Below are positions 8,361 to 19,814 of a DNA stretch of 64,000 nt, in pieces. How positions within the stretch are numbered: the first letter of the stretch is position 1; each line of letters begins with the position of its first letter. Location: positions 620,001 to 684,000 of the forward strand of contig NZ_LMVM01000001.1 in NCBI RefSeq assembly GCF_002287175.1. Reading direction: 5' to 3'. A program made the position numbers and the translations under genes. Origin of the DNA: Methanobacterium bryantii. GTDB taxonomy: Archaea > Methanobacteriota > Methanobacteria > Methanobacteriales > Methanobacteriaceae. Below the pieces are notes generated by a model. That model did not search any database, was not told where the DNA came from, and saw only the letters and a list, made by a program, of their open reading frames with translations.

Positions 8361-8873
8361 TTATGACATTTGGAAACTATTTAATATGTTATCCAGTGTT
8401 CCTGTTTCATTGTAAATGCTGGCGTATACCATTATATACCCTGTATTATTTTTGATAAACACCATACCTGTGTAGTAACCTCCGTCTGGGGACATGAACC
8501 TGATTTGATGAGCACTGGTCCCAGCTATAGTTAAATTTTTTTCGGATAAAAACTGGCCTCCTTTAGAAGATAATCTGGTCTTTGTTAATTGAGCCCATTT
8601 AGATAATGTATTCAGCGCCTGACCTTTACCAGGGGTAACTTTTCCAAAGGTCAAACGATTCTGCTGATTACCCAAGACAAATATGCCTTTACTACTATTT
8701 CCTAAATCAAGCAATGTATATTTGGTTTTATTTAATTCAGTCCAGTTTCCAGGATACTGGAAGGTTATACCATCTGCAGAATAGGTTTTATTTTTAGGAA
8801 TCTCTTCAGTACAACCAGAAATTCCCACTATGGCTATAATTACCATTAAAACAATTAATATAATTTTTTTCAT
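8361..8873 (-). CDS. PsbP-like lipoprotein
   Basis: The 170-residue product starts with a lipoprotein signal: MKKIILIVLMVIIAIVGISG then Cys21, the lipid-anchoring cysteine. The mature part begins EEIPKNKTYSADGITFQYPGNW and has the pattern of PsbP-related archaeal lipoproteins (ITFQYPGNWTEL, then AHQIRFMSPDGGYYTGMVFI and a final DNILNSFQM). The role of these proteins in methanogens is unknown; they are held on the outer face of the membrane. It is convergent with hcgF and shares a terminator with it. No operon partner is visible. Confidence 0.72.
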   Translation of the reverse strand: MKKIILIVLMVIIAIVGISGCTEEIPKNKTYSADGITFQYPGNWTELNKTKYTLLDLGNSSKGIFVLGNQQNRLTFGKVTPGKGQALNTLSKWAQLTKTRLSSKGGQFLSEKNLTIAGTSAHQIRFMSPDGGYYTGMVFIKNNTGYIMVYASIYNETGTLDNILNSFQMS

Positions 8874-9063
8874 CTAAAATCACCATTTAATATAGTATTA
8901 GTTAAGGAACGTTTAAATTAATTTTAGTCCTCTGTTAAATTTATCCATGAGTTTAAAGGAGATATATGGGGGTATTCGGTAGAATAAGGATATTTTCAGT
9001 AAAAATATCTGGCGCTGGTTCTAATGTTATATTCTCCCTTTTTTTATTCAACTTAAATTTGAG

Positions 9064-10445
9064 TTACAAATTAGCTGGTTTTTCTCCCTGATTATCACCT
9101 CCAATGATTTTATATTTAAGTCCCAATGAGAGAATGGTCAGGAAAACATAAACTGCTGCCAGGTAGAGATAAACGCTGTGGAACGAAGCAGCGCCAGAAA
9201 CGCTGAAATCCAGGGCTGAAGCCAAAATTGACCCTCCTAAAAGTGATCCTGTGTTTAATAGTATATTCAAAAGAGCCTGGCCGGATGCTCTTTTTGATTT
9301 TTCAGTTTCATCCAGGAATATATAGTAAAGGGCATTGCCAACAATGGAAGCATTCCCAACACCAATAAAAATTAATGAAAATCCAAATGTGTATGGATTA
9401 GACGCATAACTCAGGAATAACATTCCTACGGCTGTTATGATACCACCAATCACCATGATTGGTTTTGCACCTGTTTTGTCCAGCAGCTTACCTACTATAG
9501 GTGTAGTTATCAGGGAAGCAATGGTCATGGGCAGTATCATATAAGCTGCCATTGAATAATTGAGGTTGAAAGCTACGGCTGCAAAGGTAGATAAGTAATA
9601 TGTCCCACCCATGGCAAAATAACCAATTAATGTGACTAAACTAGCTATTAGGGTATCTCTCTTTTTTAAAAGGTCAATAGGAAGAATAGGTTCCATAACT
9701 TTTCTTTCCACCCACCAGAATCCAATAAGTGCTAAAATGAAGACTGTAAATACCAGATACTGGACAGATGATTGGAACTGTCCGCTTAAGTTGAATATGA
9801 AATATGCAATAGAAGCAATAGCTATACTCAGAAAAGTCATGCCTTTCCAGTCAAAACCAGCATATTTTTCGGTAACTTTACCTGAAGGAAGAAGAAAATA
9901 TCCTAAAAGCACTACTGCCGCAGCTAAAGGTATGTTTATTATAAAAACCCAGTGCCAGCTGTAATTTACAAGAAATCCTGAGATAGCTGGGCCTAAAGAA
10001 TATACTAATGCTATAATGACTCCGAATGCGCCCAGTATGGTACCTCGGGTTTCATCGAAGTAGTCTCCAATGATGGTGATTGCTAAAACTGATAAAACTG
10101 CACCTATTCCTTGAAAAACCCTTCCAATGAGTAAAATTTCAAAAGATTGTGAGAATGCTGCAGTTACTGTTCCAAATAAGAATAAAATTGCATTTAAAAT
10201 ATATATATATATTTTCTACCATACCGATCAGATAGTTTAGCCATTATTGGAGTTCCTAACATCAAAAATAGAATTTCAATGTTGAATATCCATGTTATAA
10301 CACTTTCATTAACTCCAAAAGATTTTTGTATTGATTCTAAAATAGGGCTGATGGTTGAACCATCTATAGCTATCAACACAGCACCGGCAAAAATAACTGC
10401 CAGAATTCTAGACTTTAAGCTTCCAAACATCAAATGCCTCATCAC
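9064..10445 (-). pseudogene. MFS drug-type transporter gene, frameshifted at an AT repeat
   Basis: Two reverse-strand frames belong to one 12-14 helix transporter. The first (from 10445) reads MMRHLMFGSLKSRILAVIFA to the MFS loop signature KLSDRYGRKY, then stops. The second continues from about residue 84 (LNAILFLFGTVTAAFSQSFE, later NYSWHWVFIINIPLAAAVVL) to 9064. The join falls at an (AT)7 tract, 10199-10212; removing one AT unit restores a single frame of about 460 codons. Homologues are multidrug or metabolite exporters of the DHA2 type. It may be a pseudogene or a slippage-controlled (phase-variable) gene. An ATG inside the second frame at 9912 is not a real start, since coding similarity extends well upstream of it. 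Confidence 0.8.
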
Positions 10446-10807
10446 TTTTGTTTTAGGATTATATTACTCTACTATAAATAATTATGCTTCTAGAATTATT
10501 ACTAAATTAAGTTAAAACATTGGAAAAGTAATATTTGATTGAACTGGAGAAAAATTAAATGGTAAAATCATAAATGGGTTAAATTTGAATTACAAATGAA
10601 GTATGATTTTAATTTAATACAGATTAACACATTTTTAATGTATTTGTTAACAAATACGTGATATTAAATGTAATTAGGTTGCTAACTGTAAACTATTTTT
10701 AATTAGTTAATAGTAAGGGAGAACAACAAAAATTAGTAGTTATATAGGTTAATCAGTGAAAAATCTTTGTAATATATTGGAATTGGAACTGATGATGTAT
10801 CGAAAAG

Positions 10808-10950
10808 AGTGGTGTTGCTATATCAACTGGTGAATATACTGTAGTGGCCAGTTCTGGATTTTATGCAGATATTACAACTCATGATTCATCATGATTACTC
10901 AAAAGGCAGGAATGCGGTATCAAAAAAGCATTATCTATTTTTGGGATGTG
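10808..10950 (+). pseudogene. Duplicated internal fragment of hcgF
   Basis: About 140 nt here are nearly identical to bases 7977-8119 of hcgF, encoding GVAISTGEYTVVASSGFYAD and so on to KKALSIF. Differences include a CGA-to-TGA change that puts a stop where hcgF has Arg, so the copy is dead. No start codon or ribosome-binding site is present. High identity suggests a recent local duplication or gene-conversion event. Confidence 0.85.
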
Positions 10951-11382
10951 TGGGGTGGTGATGTTAATAAAATAGAAGGATATGAAAATGTTGAGATTAT
11001 AAAATACTGAAAAATGAATTTGAAAAATTAGTGAATCACTATATTATTACTTTTTACTGTATTTTTAGTATGTTTTTATTGATTTTGTAATACTCTAATT
11101 GATAACTCGTTTATTATTTTTTTAAGGAGTATAACTTATATTTTTTTTATAAAACTACATATTGGCTAGTTTTTAATTCTTTAAGATTACTATCTCGTTT
11201 AATACTAACTTAAGTTTTATATTATGATTTATATGTTATTTATGGGCATCATACATAGTTAAATATTAACTATAAAGTTAGTAATGTCTATTATTAAATT
11301 TCTATTGATTTTATTGAATACGCTGAAATTTATTACTAACTGTAGATGATTTAGTTAAAAATTATTAATTTTTTCCAATTTT

Positions 11383-11452
11383 TATTACTAAAGCTGAGAC
11401 TTTGAGCTTGAAAGTAATAATAACAAATTAATAACAAGTATTAAATATAACT
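11383..11452 (+). promoter_or_regulatory. Promoter with TATTACT-N23-AGTAATA operator
   Basis: TATTACT at 11383-11389 and its reverse complement AGTAATA at 11413-11419 are separated by 23 nt. A TATA-type TATTAAATATA follows about 20 nt later. The same arrangement with exactly the same spacing occurs at 25329-25365 and 25819-25855, suggesting one regulator. Confidence 0.5.
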
Positions 11453-11493
11453 GTGCTATAAATTGAGTTTGTCAACAAAAAGGAGGTGAAAAT

Positions 11494-14358
<2,865 letters not shown>

Positions 14359-14416
14359 AATATTTTTCCCTTTTTTTTATTTTTTAAATAGTTTACAATT
14401 TAAAGGAGATGAGCTT

Positions 14417-14917
14417 ATAAAACACATAAAAAAATTCAGTGTCTTGTTAATATCTACGATGGTTTTTGTTTTAGTTTTTTGTAGTGCTGCAGCGGCACAT
14501 CCAGGACACGGTACAGTGTATCCTGAAGAAGTTACTTCTGATCAAACATCAGATCAGAGCACGAGTAGTGGAACAACAGGTACCAGTGGTACAAGTACAA
14601 ACACTAAAAAGAGTACGGGAAGTGCAAGCAGTACAGGAAGTACATCAGGCGCGAGCAGTACAAATACTGGAAAGTCAGTACAATCTGGAACATCTTCAAG
14701 TAACGCTGATTCTGATGATTCTGGAGATCAGTCTGTGGATGATACATCTGAACCGAGTAAAGTTGATAATACAACTTCTGATTCCAACACGTCTGATACA
14801 AATACAACTTCCAAAAATTCAAACAACTCGCCGTGGAACACTGCTGCTATTGCAGTATTTATGGTAGTAGGATTGGGAGCTGTTGGGCTCTTTTTAAAGG
14901 GCAGTTTATTCAAATAG
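14417..14917 (+). CDS. Small Ser/Thr-rich surface protein with His-starting mature end
   Basis: The best-supported start is an ATA at 14417, eight bases after GGAG (14405-14408). It gives a classic signal peptide: KHIKKFSVLLISTMVFVLVF then CSAAAA. A standard TTG start at 14444 would remove the basic n-region and leaves the ribosome-binding site 36 nt away. After cleavage the mature protein would begin HPGHG, a potential metal-binding N-terminus. A low-complexity Ser/Thr/Gly linker of about 90 residues and a C-terminal membrane helix (AAIAVFMVVGLGAVGLFL) follow. It sits between the FmdE-like surface protein and nikM-like gene. The function is unknown; a periplasm-side metal-binding role is inferred. 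Confidence 0.6.
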   Translation: MKHIKKFSVLLISTMVFVLVFCSAAAAHPGHGTVYPEEVTSDQTSDQSTSSGTTGTSGTSTNTKKSTGSASSTGSTSGASSTNTGKSVQSGTSSSNADSDDSGDQSVDDTSEPSKVDNTTSDSNTSDTNTTSKNSNNSPWNTAAIAVFMVVGLGAVGLFLKGSLFK

Positions 14918-14966
14918 TGTTTACTTGCATACTAAACATTTAAATTTAAAAAAAGGAGGTTTTATT

Positions 14967-15605
14967 CTGCATTTACCTGATGGACTTATACCGTTATGGC
15001 AGGCTGCGATTTACTGGATTTTAACCATTATTATACTGGCAGTGTATATATTCAAACTTTCCAGAACGGAGGAAAAGGAAAAGAAAATTGTGGCAACGGC
15101 TATATTTGCAGCCGCTACATTTGTAGCATCATCATTATCGATACCATCACCATTTGGAGTACCTGTGCATTTTTTCCTGATACCTCTGGTGGTGATTTTG
15201 CTTGGTCCTCTAAGCGGTGTTGCAGTGGAATTTTTATGCCTTATTGTACAGTTTTTCTTTTTGGGAATGGGAGGCATAACTTCTTTAGGTGCTAATACTG
15301 TGACTATGGGAATAGTACTGAGCTTTTCAACGTATCTTTTCTATAAACTAACTTTAGATCTTGATAAGAGGTTAAGTGTTTTTGCAGGCACATTAATGGG
15401 AATAGCCATGGCTACAATAGCCCAGGCCTTGATGCTGGTCTCAGCAGGAGTTGCAACATTAGACATGTTAATGGCTACGTTGATTCCATTCTATTTGTTT
15501 GTAGCGGTTATTGAAGGGATTGCGAACGTATTCATCGTATCGGCACTATCAGGCGTTAAACCTGAACTTTTAACATTGAATAAGGGTGAGGAGATCTTAA
15601 AATGA
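14967..15605 (+). CDS. NikM/CbiM-type nickel/cobalt ECF transporter S-component, CTG start
   Basis: The protein is the substrate-binding membrane component of nickel/cobalt ECF transporters. Family members begin Met-His-x-Pro-Asp-Gly because the N-terminal Met and His2 bind the metal. Here that sequence starts at a CTG (14967) giving (M)HLPDGLIPLWQ, with AGGAGG 7 nt upstream. A TTG 42 nt earlier lacks a ribosome-binding site and would bury the motif. A later VPVHFFLIPL supplies the conserved internal His. Six to seven membrane segments are apparent and the 212-residue length is normal. It overlaps the next gene by four bases. No CbiQ partner is seen and the nearby ATPase is dead, so energising subunits must come from elsewhere if it works. 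Confidence 0.85.
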   Translation: MHLPDGLIPLWQAAIYWILTIIILAVYIFKLSRTEEKEKKIVATAIFAAATFVASSLSIPSPFGVPVHFFLIPLVVILLGPLSGVAVEFLCLIVQFFFLGMGGITSLGANTVTMGIVLSFSTYLFYKLTLDLDKRLSVFAGTLMGIAMATIAQALMLVSAGVATLDMLMATLIPFYLFVAVIEGIANVFIVSALSGVKPELLTLNKGEEILK

Positions 15606-16075
15606 AAATAAAAGTTATATGTCTATTGATTTTGATAATGGGGACCGTAGTATCTGTCAGTGCCCATGGGGTGGATGTTACACCTCAATCAACCATTGTA
15701 ATTGCTGATAATTCAAGCGGGGTACTGGCCAAGAAAGTGGTGGATGAAATGGGAGTGAATGCCAGTGTCTACAGATTTACATCTGATGATGAAGTTGCCC
15801 ATCAACTTGAACACGCACTATCTAATCCAAATAAAAGAATTCTGGCAGTGGCCTATCAGGGCACGGTTAGTGAATTTATAGCCAATAACTCCAATGTGTC
15901 AAATAGGGTATTTGTATGCTCCGCCGACGAGATGGATATTAAAAATGGTTTAACTCTGTTAACTTCAAATAACAGTAGTGGAGGATTTGCAACGCCGTTT
16001 GCAGCAGGTATTTTAATTGGTGTTATGGGGGGCCTTGCAGGGGGCGCTTTCTGGATGAAAAGGAAGATTTCATGA
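15602..16075 (+). CDS. NikN/CbiN-like accessory membrane protein of the metal transporter
   Basis: A 157-residue protein translationally coupled to the NikM-like gene (ATGA overlap). Residues 1-21 are a signal peptide ending SVSA, and the predicted mature end is HGVDV, again His-first as in the preceding surface protein. The middle is a globular domain of roughly 100 residues (VIADNSSGVLAKKVVDEMG onward), and the C-terminus is one membrane helix (PFAAGILIGVMGGLAGGAFW) with a basic tail. In similar loci this position holds CbiN or NikN. The sequence is not a standard CbiN, so the call is by topology and position. The domain could present metal to the transporter. Confidence 0.6.
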   Translation: MKIKVICLLILIMGTVVSVSAHGVDVTPQSTIVIADNSSGVLAKKVVDEMGVNASVYRFTSDDEVAHQLEHALSNPNKRILAVAYQGTVSEFIANNSNVSNRVFVCSADEMDIKNGLTLLTSNNSSGGFATPFAAGILIGVMGGLAGGAFWMKRKIS

Positions 16076-16205
16076 AAATTTAATTTATTCTTTTTATTTT
16101 TAAAGCTAAGGGTATTTTTAGGTGGTTTTATATGTTCTGAGTTTTTGGCAAATATTTTGAGGTTTTATTTCATCTTCTTCAAATTTTGCAGTGACATAAA
16201 CTTAA

Positions 16206-16718
16206 TTATATAACTTTTTCCATGTGCACGGTCCCTAATTCATTTTTCATGTCTCTGGTAATTCTATATCCCTTTGAGAGCCAGAAATCCAGTGAACCAT
16301 CCACTATCTTTTGTGTATGGAGGTACAGGTTTTTATAACCTTTATCTTTGCAGAACTTTTCTGCGGTACTTACTAACTTGGAGCCAACACCGTTTCTTCT
16401 CCATCTTTTATCTATAAAAACTCTCCAAATGCTTGCAGTACTTTTTGAATTATAAATCCCATTAAATATATTATAATTTTTGTCATAAGCTCTTATTCCA
16501 AGAGTTCCTATTAAATTTCCTGTATTTTTATGGGTTGCAAGTAAAAATACGCTTTTATCAGGTTTAATGTAATAGTCTTCTATGTTTATGATATCATGGT
16601 GGTATTCTGGAACGTACCCGTAGCCAAATTCTTCATTTATTATTTTAAAAATGAAATTTTCTACACCGTAATGTTTTATGTCTTCTGTTTTCAGCTGTTT
16701 TATATTGAAATAAGTAAT
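16206..16718 (-). CDS. GNAT-family N-acetyltransferase with no standard start codon
   Basis: A reverse-strand frame of about 170 codons ends at TAA 16206-16208. It has the acetyl-CoA-binding pattern of GNAT enzymes: IWRVFIDKRWRRNGVGSKLV (the RRNGVG loop), then AEKFCKDKGYKNLYLHTQ, and a final GYRITRDM. No ATG, GTG or TTG lies in frame before the conserved region. An ATT at 16716-16718, five bases after GAGG, is the likeliest start. The gene interrupts the transporter locus on the opposite strand. The substrate cannot be told. Either the start is truly ATT or the gene has lost its start codon. Confidence 0.7.
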   Translation of the reverse strand: MTYFNIKQLKTEDIKHYGVENFIFKIINEEFGYGYVPEYHHDIINIEDYYIKPDKSVFLLATHKNTGNLIGTLGIRAYDKNYNIFNGIYNSKSTASIWRVFIDKRWRRNGVGSKLVSTAEKFCKDKGYKNLYLHTQKIVDGSLDFWLSKGYRITRDMKNELGTVHMEKVI

Positions 16719-16868
16719 ATGAACCTCTCCTTTGCTGCATGTTGCATTGTTTAATACTTTTTGAATGAAAAAGTCCAGTTAAGTAATACACATTACTATA
16801 TCTATATTAACTGACAATATAATATACAACAAGGATATTTAAACCTATTGTCAACTGGAGAATATCTA

Positions 16869-17588
16869 ATGGAAACACCAGTAATTGAAACAAAAAATCT
16901 AAATTATGATTACCCTTATGGAACACATGCAGTTAAGGATATCAACATTAAAATCAAAAAAGGGGAAAAAGTTGCTTTTATTGGTTCAAATGGTGCAGGT
17001 AAAGCTACTATCTTTTTACAATTTAACGGTATTTTAAAACCTGTATCCAGAAAGATTAATATTTCTGGAGAAAAAATGGAATATAAAAAGGAAGTTTTAA
17101 CCAGAATAAGGCAGGAAGTAGGTATTGTTTTTCAAAATCATCATGATCAGCTTTTTGACTCTACTGTGGTAGAAGATGTCGCATTTGGACCTATGAATCT
17201 AGTTTTATCAAAAGAAGAAGTTAAAAAAAGAGTTGACGATGCCATATAATATATAGAAATGGAAGAATATAAAAAGAAAGCGCCACATCACCTGAGCGGA
17301 GGTCAAAAAAGAGAGTCGCAATTGCAGGTATCCTGGCCATGGAGCCAAAGATACTGGTACTATATGAGCCTACAACAGGATTGGGCCCTTATGGTGCTTC
17401 AAATATTAAAAACACTCAATAAACTAAACAAGGAACGAATGACAATTCTTTTAACCAGTCGCGATGTGGATTTATGAATGCATCATGGGGAGATAGCAGG
17501 GGAAGGTTCACCAGAGGAGATATTTTCCAGCCCAGAACTGGTAAAAAAGACATTTAAGACAGCCACAGGTTGCAGACTTCTTATATAA
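16869..17588 (+). pseudogene. Decayed CbiO/NikO-type ECF transporter ATPase
   Basis: The remains of an ABC ATPase run from an ATG at 16869 to 17588, with GGAG upstream. Damage is extensive. Walker A reads GSNGAGKAT instead of GKST. An in-frame TAA interrupts KRVDDAI/YIEMEEY near 17247. A frameshift follows the signature LSGGQK. Walker B reads LVLYEP (Asp to Tyr) and the D-loop TTGLGP. A second frameshift returns the frame, and the switch His is Arg (LLTSRDVDL). Homology is to the CbiO/NikO/EcfA group. The intervening cbiQ gene expected in such operons is absent. Confidence 0.88.
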
Positions 17589-17644
17589 TTTAAAAAAGGA
17601 AGGAATAGATATCAAAGTTAAATTAACCGTGAAGGAGGCCCGTG

Positions 17645-18448
17645 ATGAGTTGTTACATTTACTGGGATAAGATTTTAAAAATTTCCCAAACTTTAAGTAA
17701 ATTTAATGACTTTGAGTCAAAAAAGTTACCTTTAGATAAAATTTTACATTTGCTTGGGGAAATAGAAGAAATTGCTCACGATAAAAATATTGGATTTGAT
17801 GATGCAAAGCACATATTAAGCGATAAAAAGATGGGTCCCGCCCTGGATGTAATTAGAGAATTCTACATTGATGTAGCGGAAAGGTTAGAAGTTGAAAAAG
17901 CACAGGACATACTTCAGTCCCATGACCCCTGGAAAACATTAGAATCGTTTTATTTCTTTGATCGCTATCAAAAACTAATTCAAAATGAACATGGACTTAT
18001 TCCTTTTGTACCTGACGAAAAAATAGTGTTTATTGGGGGCGGACCACTTCCCCTAACTTTGATAATGCTCCACAAATTTTATGGGATACATGGTATAAGC
18101 ATAGAAATTATTCCTGAAATTGCTGCACTTTCAAAGGAAATAATAAAAAAACTGCGTTTAGACCAGCATATAGATGTGGTAGTTGGAGACGAAACACAGC
18201 TCAACAATTTGGATTATGATGTGGTGATGGTGGCTGCACTGGCCGAACCCAAAGAGCGAGTTTTTGAGAATGTAAAAAAACAGATAGATCCATCTATTCC
18301 TGTTATCTACAGAACTTATATGGGTATGAGGGCTATTTTATATGCTCCAGTTACAGAAGATGTACTTAGGGGATTTAAAATAGAAAACATGGCTTTACCT
18401 ACAGGTAAGGTGAATAACACATCGGTGCTCATTAAAAAAGAAGTTTAA
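17645..18448 (+). CDS. Nicotianamine-synthase-like protein, copy 1
   Basis: The protein belongs to the archaeal nicotianamine synthase family, whose Methanothermobacter member condenses aminopropyl groups from SAM with glutamate to make thermonicotianamine, a metal chelator. The SAM-binding motif VFIGGGPLPLTLIML lies near residue 128, the N-terminal helical domain begins MSCYIYWDKIL, and the C-terminus ends LPTGKVNNTSVLIKK. The ATG at 17645, after GGAGG, matches the start of the paralogue at 18855. The length of 267 residues is normal. Its location after nickel/cobalt transport genes suggests nickel or cobalt handling. The exact product is inferred. Confidence 0.87.
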   Translation: MSCYIYWDKILKISQTLSKFNDFESKKLPLDKILHLLGEIEEIAHDKNIGFDDAKHILSDKKMGPALDVIREFYIDVAERLEVEKAQDILQSHDPWKTLESFYFFDRYQKLIQNEHGLIPFVPDEKIVFIGGGPLPLTLIMLHKFYGIHGISIEIIPEIAALSKEIIKKLRLDQHIDVVVGDETQLNNLDYDVVMVAALAEPKERVFENVKKQIDPSIPVIYRTYMGMRAILYAPVTEDVLRGFKIENMALPTGKVNNTSVLIKKEV

Positions 18449-18854
18449 AACGTCAAATCCTTAATACAACTTTTTTACAGACCTTAGATCCTATTCTATG
18501 AAACTCTAATTTTTTATTTTGAATTTTAGTCTGAAGAAGTTTCTATTAAATAAGTTAGGATACATTAAAACACGATTATTTCATAGAGTAATACTAGACT
18601 AATTATTGTAATACTTTTGCCCTGTTTTAAGCCGTTTTAGTAATATTCTTTATATTGCAGTTTGGATATATACTAAAGTGTGTATTAAAACAGGGATGCA
18701 TTTGAATTTCTATGAAATAAAAAAAAGGCAATAACAATAAATTTAATTAAAATGATTTAAAAATATACGGTGTTTTAAAGGTATAACTTTAAAAAACAGT
18801 GAAATGAGAAATGTAAACTGGTTTTAGGAAAAAATAAATCGTGAAGGTGTTTAA
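18449..18854. other. Spacer between nicotianamine-synthase paralogues
   Basis: The 406-nt spacer contains the nested inverted repeat at 18578-18718 and the promoter region of the second paralogue. There is no coding frame. TTCTATGAAA near 18496 resembles the outer arm of the repeat. Confidence 0.5.
18578..18718. repeat. 141-nt element with nested inverted repeats
   Basis: The outer arms ATTTCATAGA (18578-18587) and TCTATGAAAT (18709-18718) are perfect, as are the inner arms CCCTGTTTTAA (18620-18630) and TTAAAACAGGG (18685-18695). The layout fits a MITE-like element or a long structured RNA. It separates the two paralogues. Confidence 0.6.
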
Positions 18855-19658
18855 ATGAGCTGTTACAAATACTGGGGAAACATAGTGAATATATGCAAAT
18901 CACTTGAAAAGTACGATGGCTGTAAAATAGGGGAATATCCTTTAGAAGAGGTTATACCTATCTTAGATGCTGTTGAAATCATTGCACATGATGAAAGTAT
19001 TGATTTTGACTCAGCAAAACACATACTGGAAAATGAAAGGATGAACCAGGCCCTCAATACTATAAGGAAGTTCTATGTTGATGTTGGAACCAACCTGGAA
19101 ATAGATAAGGCAAAAGAGATACTGGAAGCTGAAGATCCATGGGCCAAACTTTCATCGTTCCACTTCTATCGCAGGTATGAAAAGCTTGTAAACAACGAAG
19201 AAAACCTTGCAAAGTTCTCAAAAGGGGATAAACTCGTTTTTATAGGTGGTGGGCCTCTTCCTTTAACAATTATAATGTTCAATAAGTTTTTCGGCGTTAA
19301 AGGTACCAGTATTGAAGTAGTTCCGGAAATAGCGGATCTTTCAAGGAAAGTTCTTGAAAAACTTGGACTTAGCTCTCAGATAAATGTTGTTGATGGGAAT
19401 GAAACTGTACTTTCCCACATGGACTATGATGGTGTTATGGTTGCGGCATTTGCAGAACCTAAAATGAGGGTTTTTGAACATGTTCACGAATCAGTTGAAC
19501 CTGAAACCAAGATTCTTTACAGGACTTACAGTGGTATGAGGGCCATTCTTTACACGCCTATAAAACATGAGGATTTAGATGGTTTCACGGAGCTTGGAAG
19601 GGTTTTTCCAACAGGTAAAGTAAACAATACATCGGTACTTATTAAGAAGATAACATAA
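18855..19658 (+). CDS. Nicotianamine-synthase-like protein, copy 2
   Basis: A 267-residue paralogue of the gene at 17645, with the same fold signatures: MSCYKYWGNIV at the start, LVFIGGGPLPLTIIMF near residue 128, YRTYSGMRAILYTP, and a final PTGKVNNTSVLIKK. Domain order and length match, so both copies could be active; they differ throughout, indicating an old rather than recent duplication. A GAAGGTG ribosome-binding site precedes the ATG. The Methanothermobacter homologue makes thermonicotianamine. Two copies may make different chelators or be expressed under different metal levels, which is inference. Confidence 0.88.
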   Translation: MSCYKYWGNIVNICKSLEKYDGCKIGEYPLEEVIPILDAVEIIAHDESIDFDSAKHILENERMNQALNTIRKFYVDVGTNLEIDKAKEILEAEDPWAKLSSFHFYRRYEKLVNNEENLAKFSKGDKLVFIGGGPLPLTIIMFNKFFGVKGTSIEVVPEIADLSRKVLEKLGLSSQINVVDGNETVLSHMDYDGVMVAAFAEPKMRVFEHVHESVEPETKILYRTYSGMRAILYTPIKHEDLDGFTELGRVFPTGKVNNTSVLIKKIT

Positions 19659-19814
19659 ATTTATTTTTAAAGTTCTGTAAAAATTATCATATATTTATGA
19701 AATTATTTTTAAACTTCATGCAGTTACCTAAACATCACACTTGAACCATGAAATGTTATCTAATTTATTCAAACTTTTTACAAGGCTTTTTTAATTATCT
19801 TCTTAAGTGGTAAA

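Larger units (their letters stand above)
10446..11493. other. Intergenic region with hcgF scrap and surface-protein promoter
   Basis: The gap carries a duplicated hcgF fragment (10808-10950) and, near its end, the regulatory region of the FmdE-like surface protein. The remainder is very AT-rich with scattered TATTACT motifs and no convincing frame. Confidence 0.5.

Noticed and set aside
9632..9964. 110-codon plus-strand frame
   Set aside because: It is antisense to conserved transmembrane segments of the MFS transporter.
14484..14867. 127-codon frame overlapping the small surface protein
   Set aside because: It is an out-of-frame shadow of the low-complexity Ser/Thr repeat and lacks a signal or ribosome-binding site.
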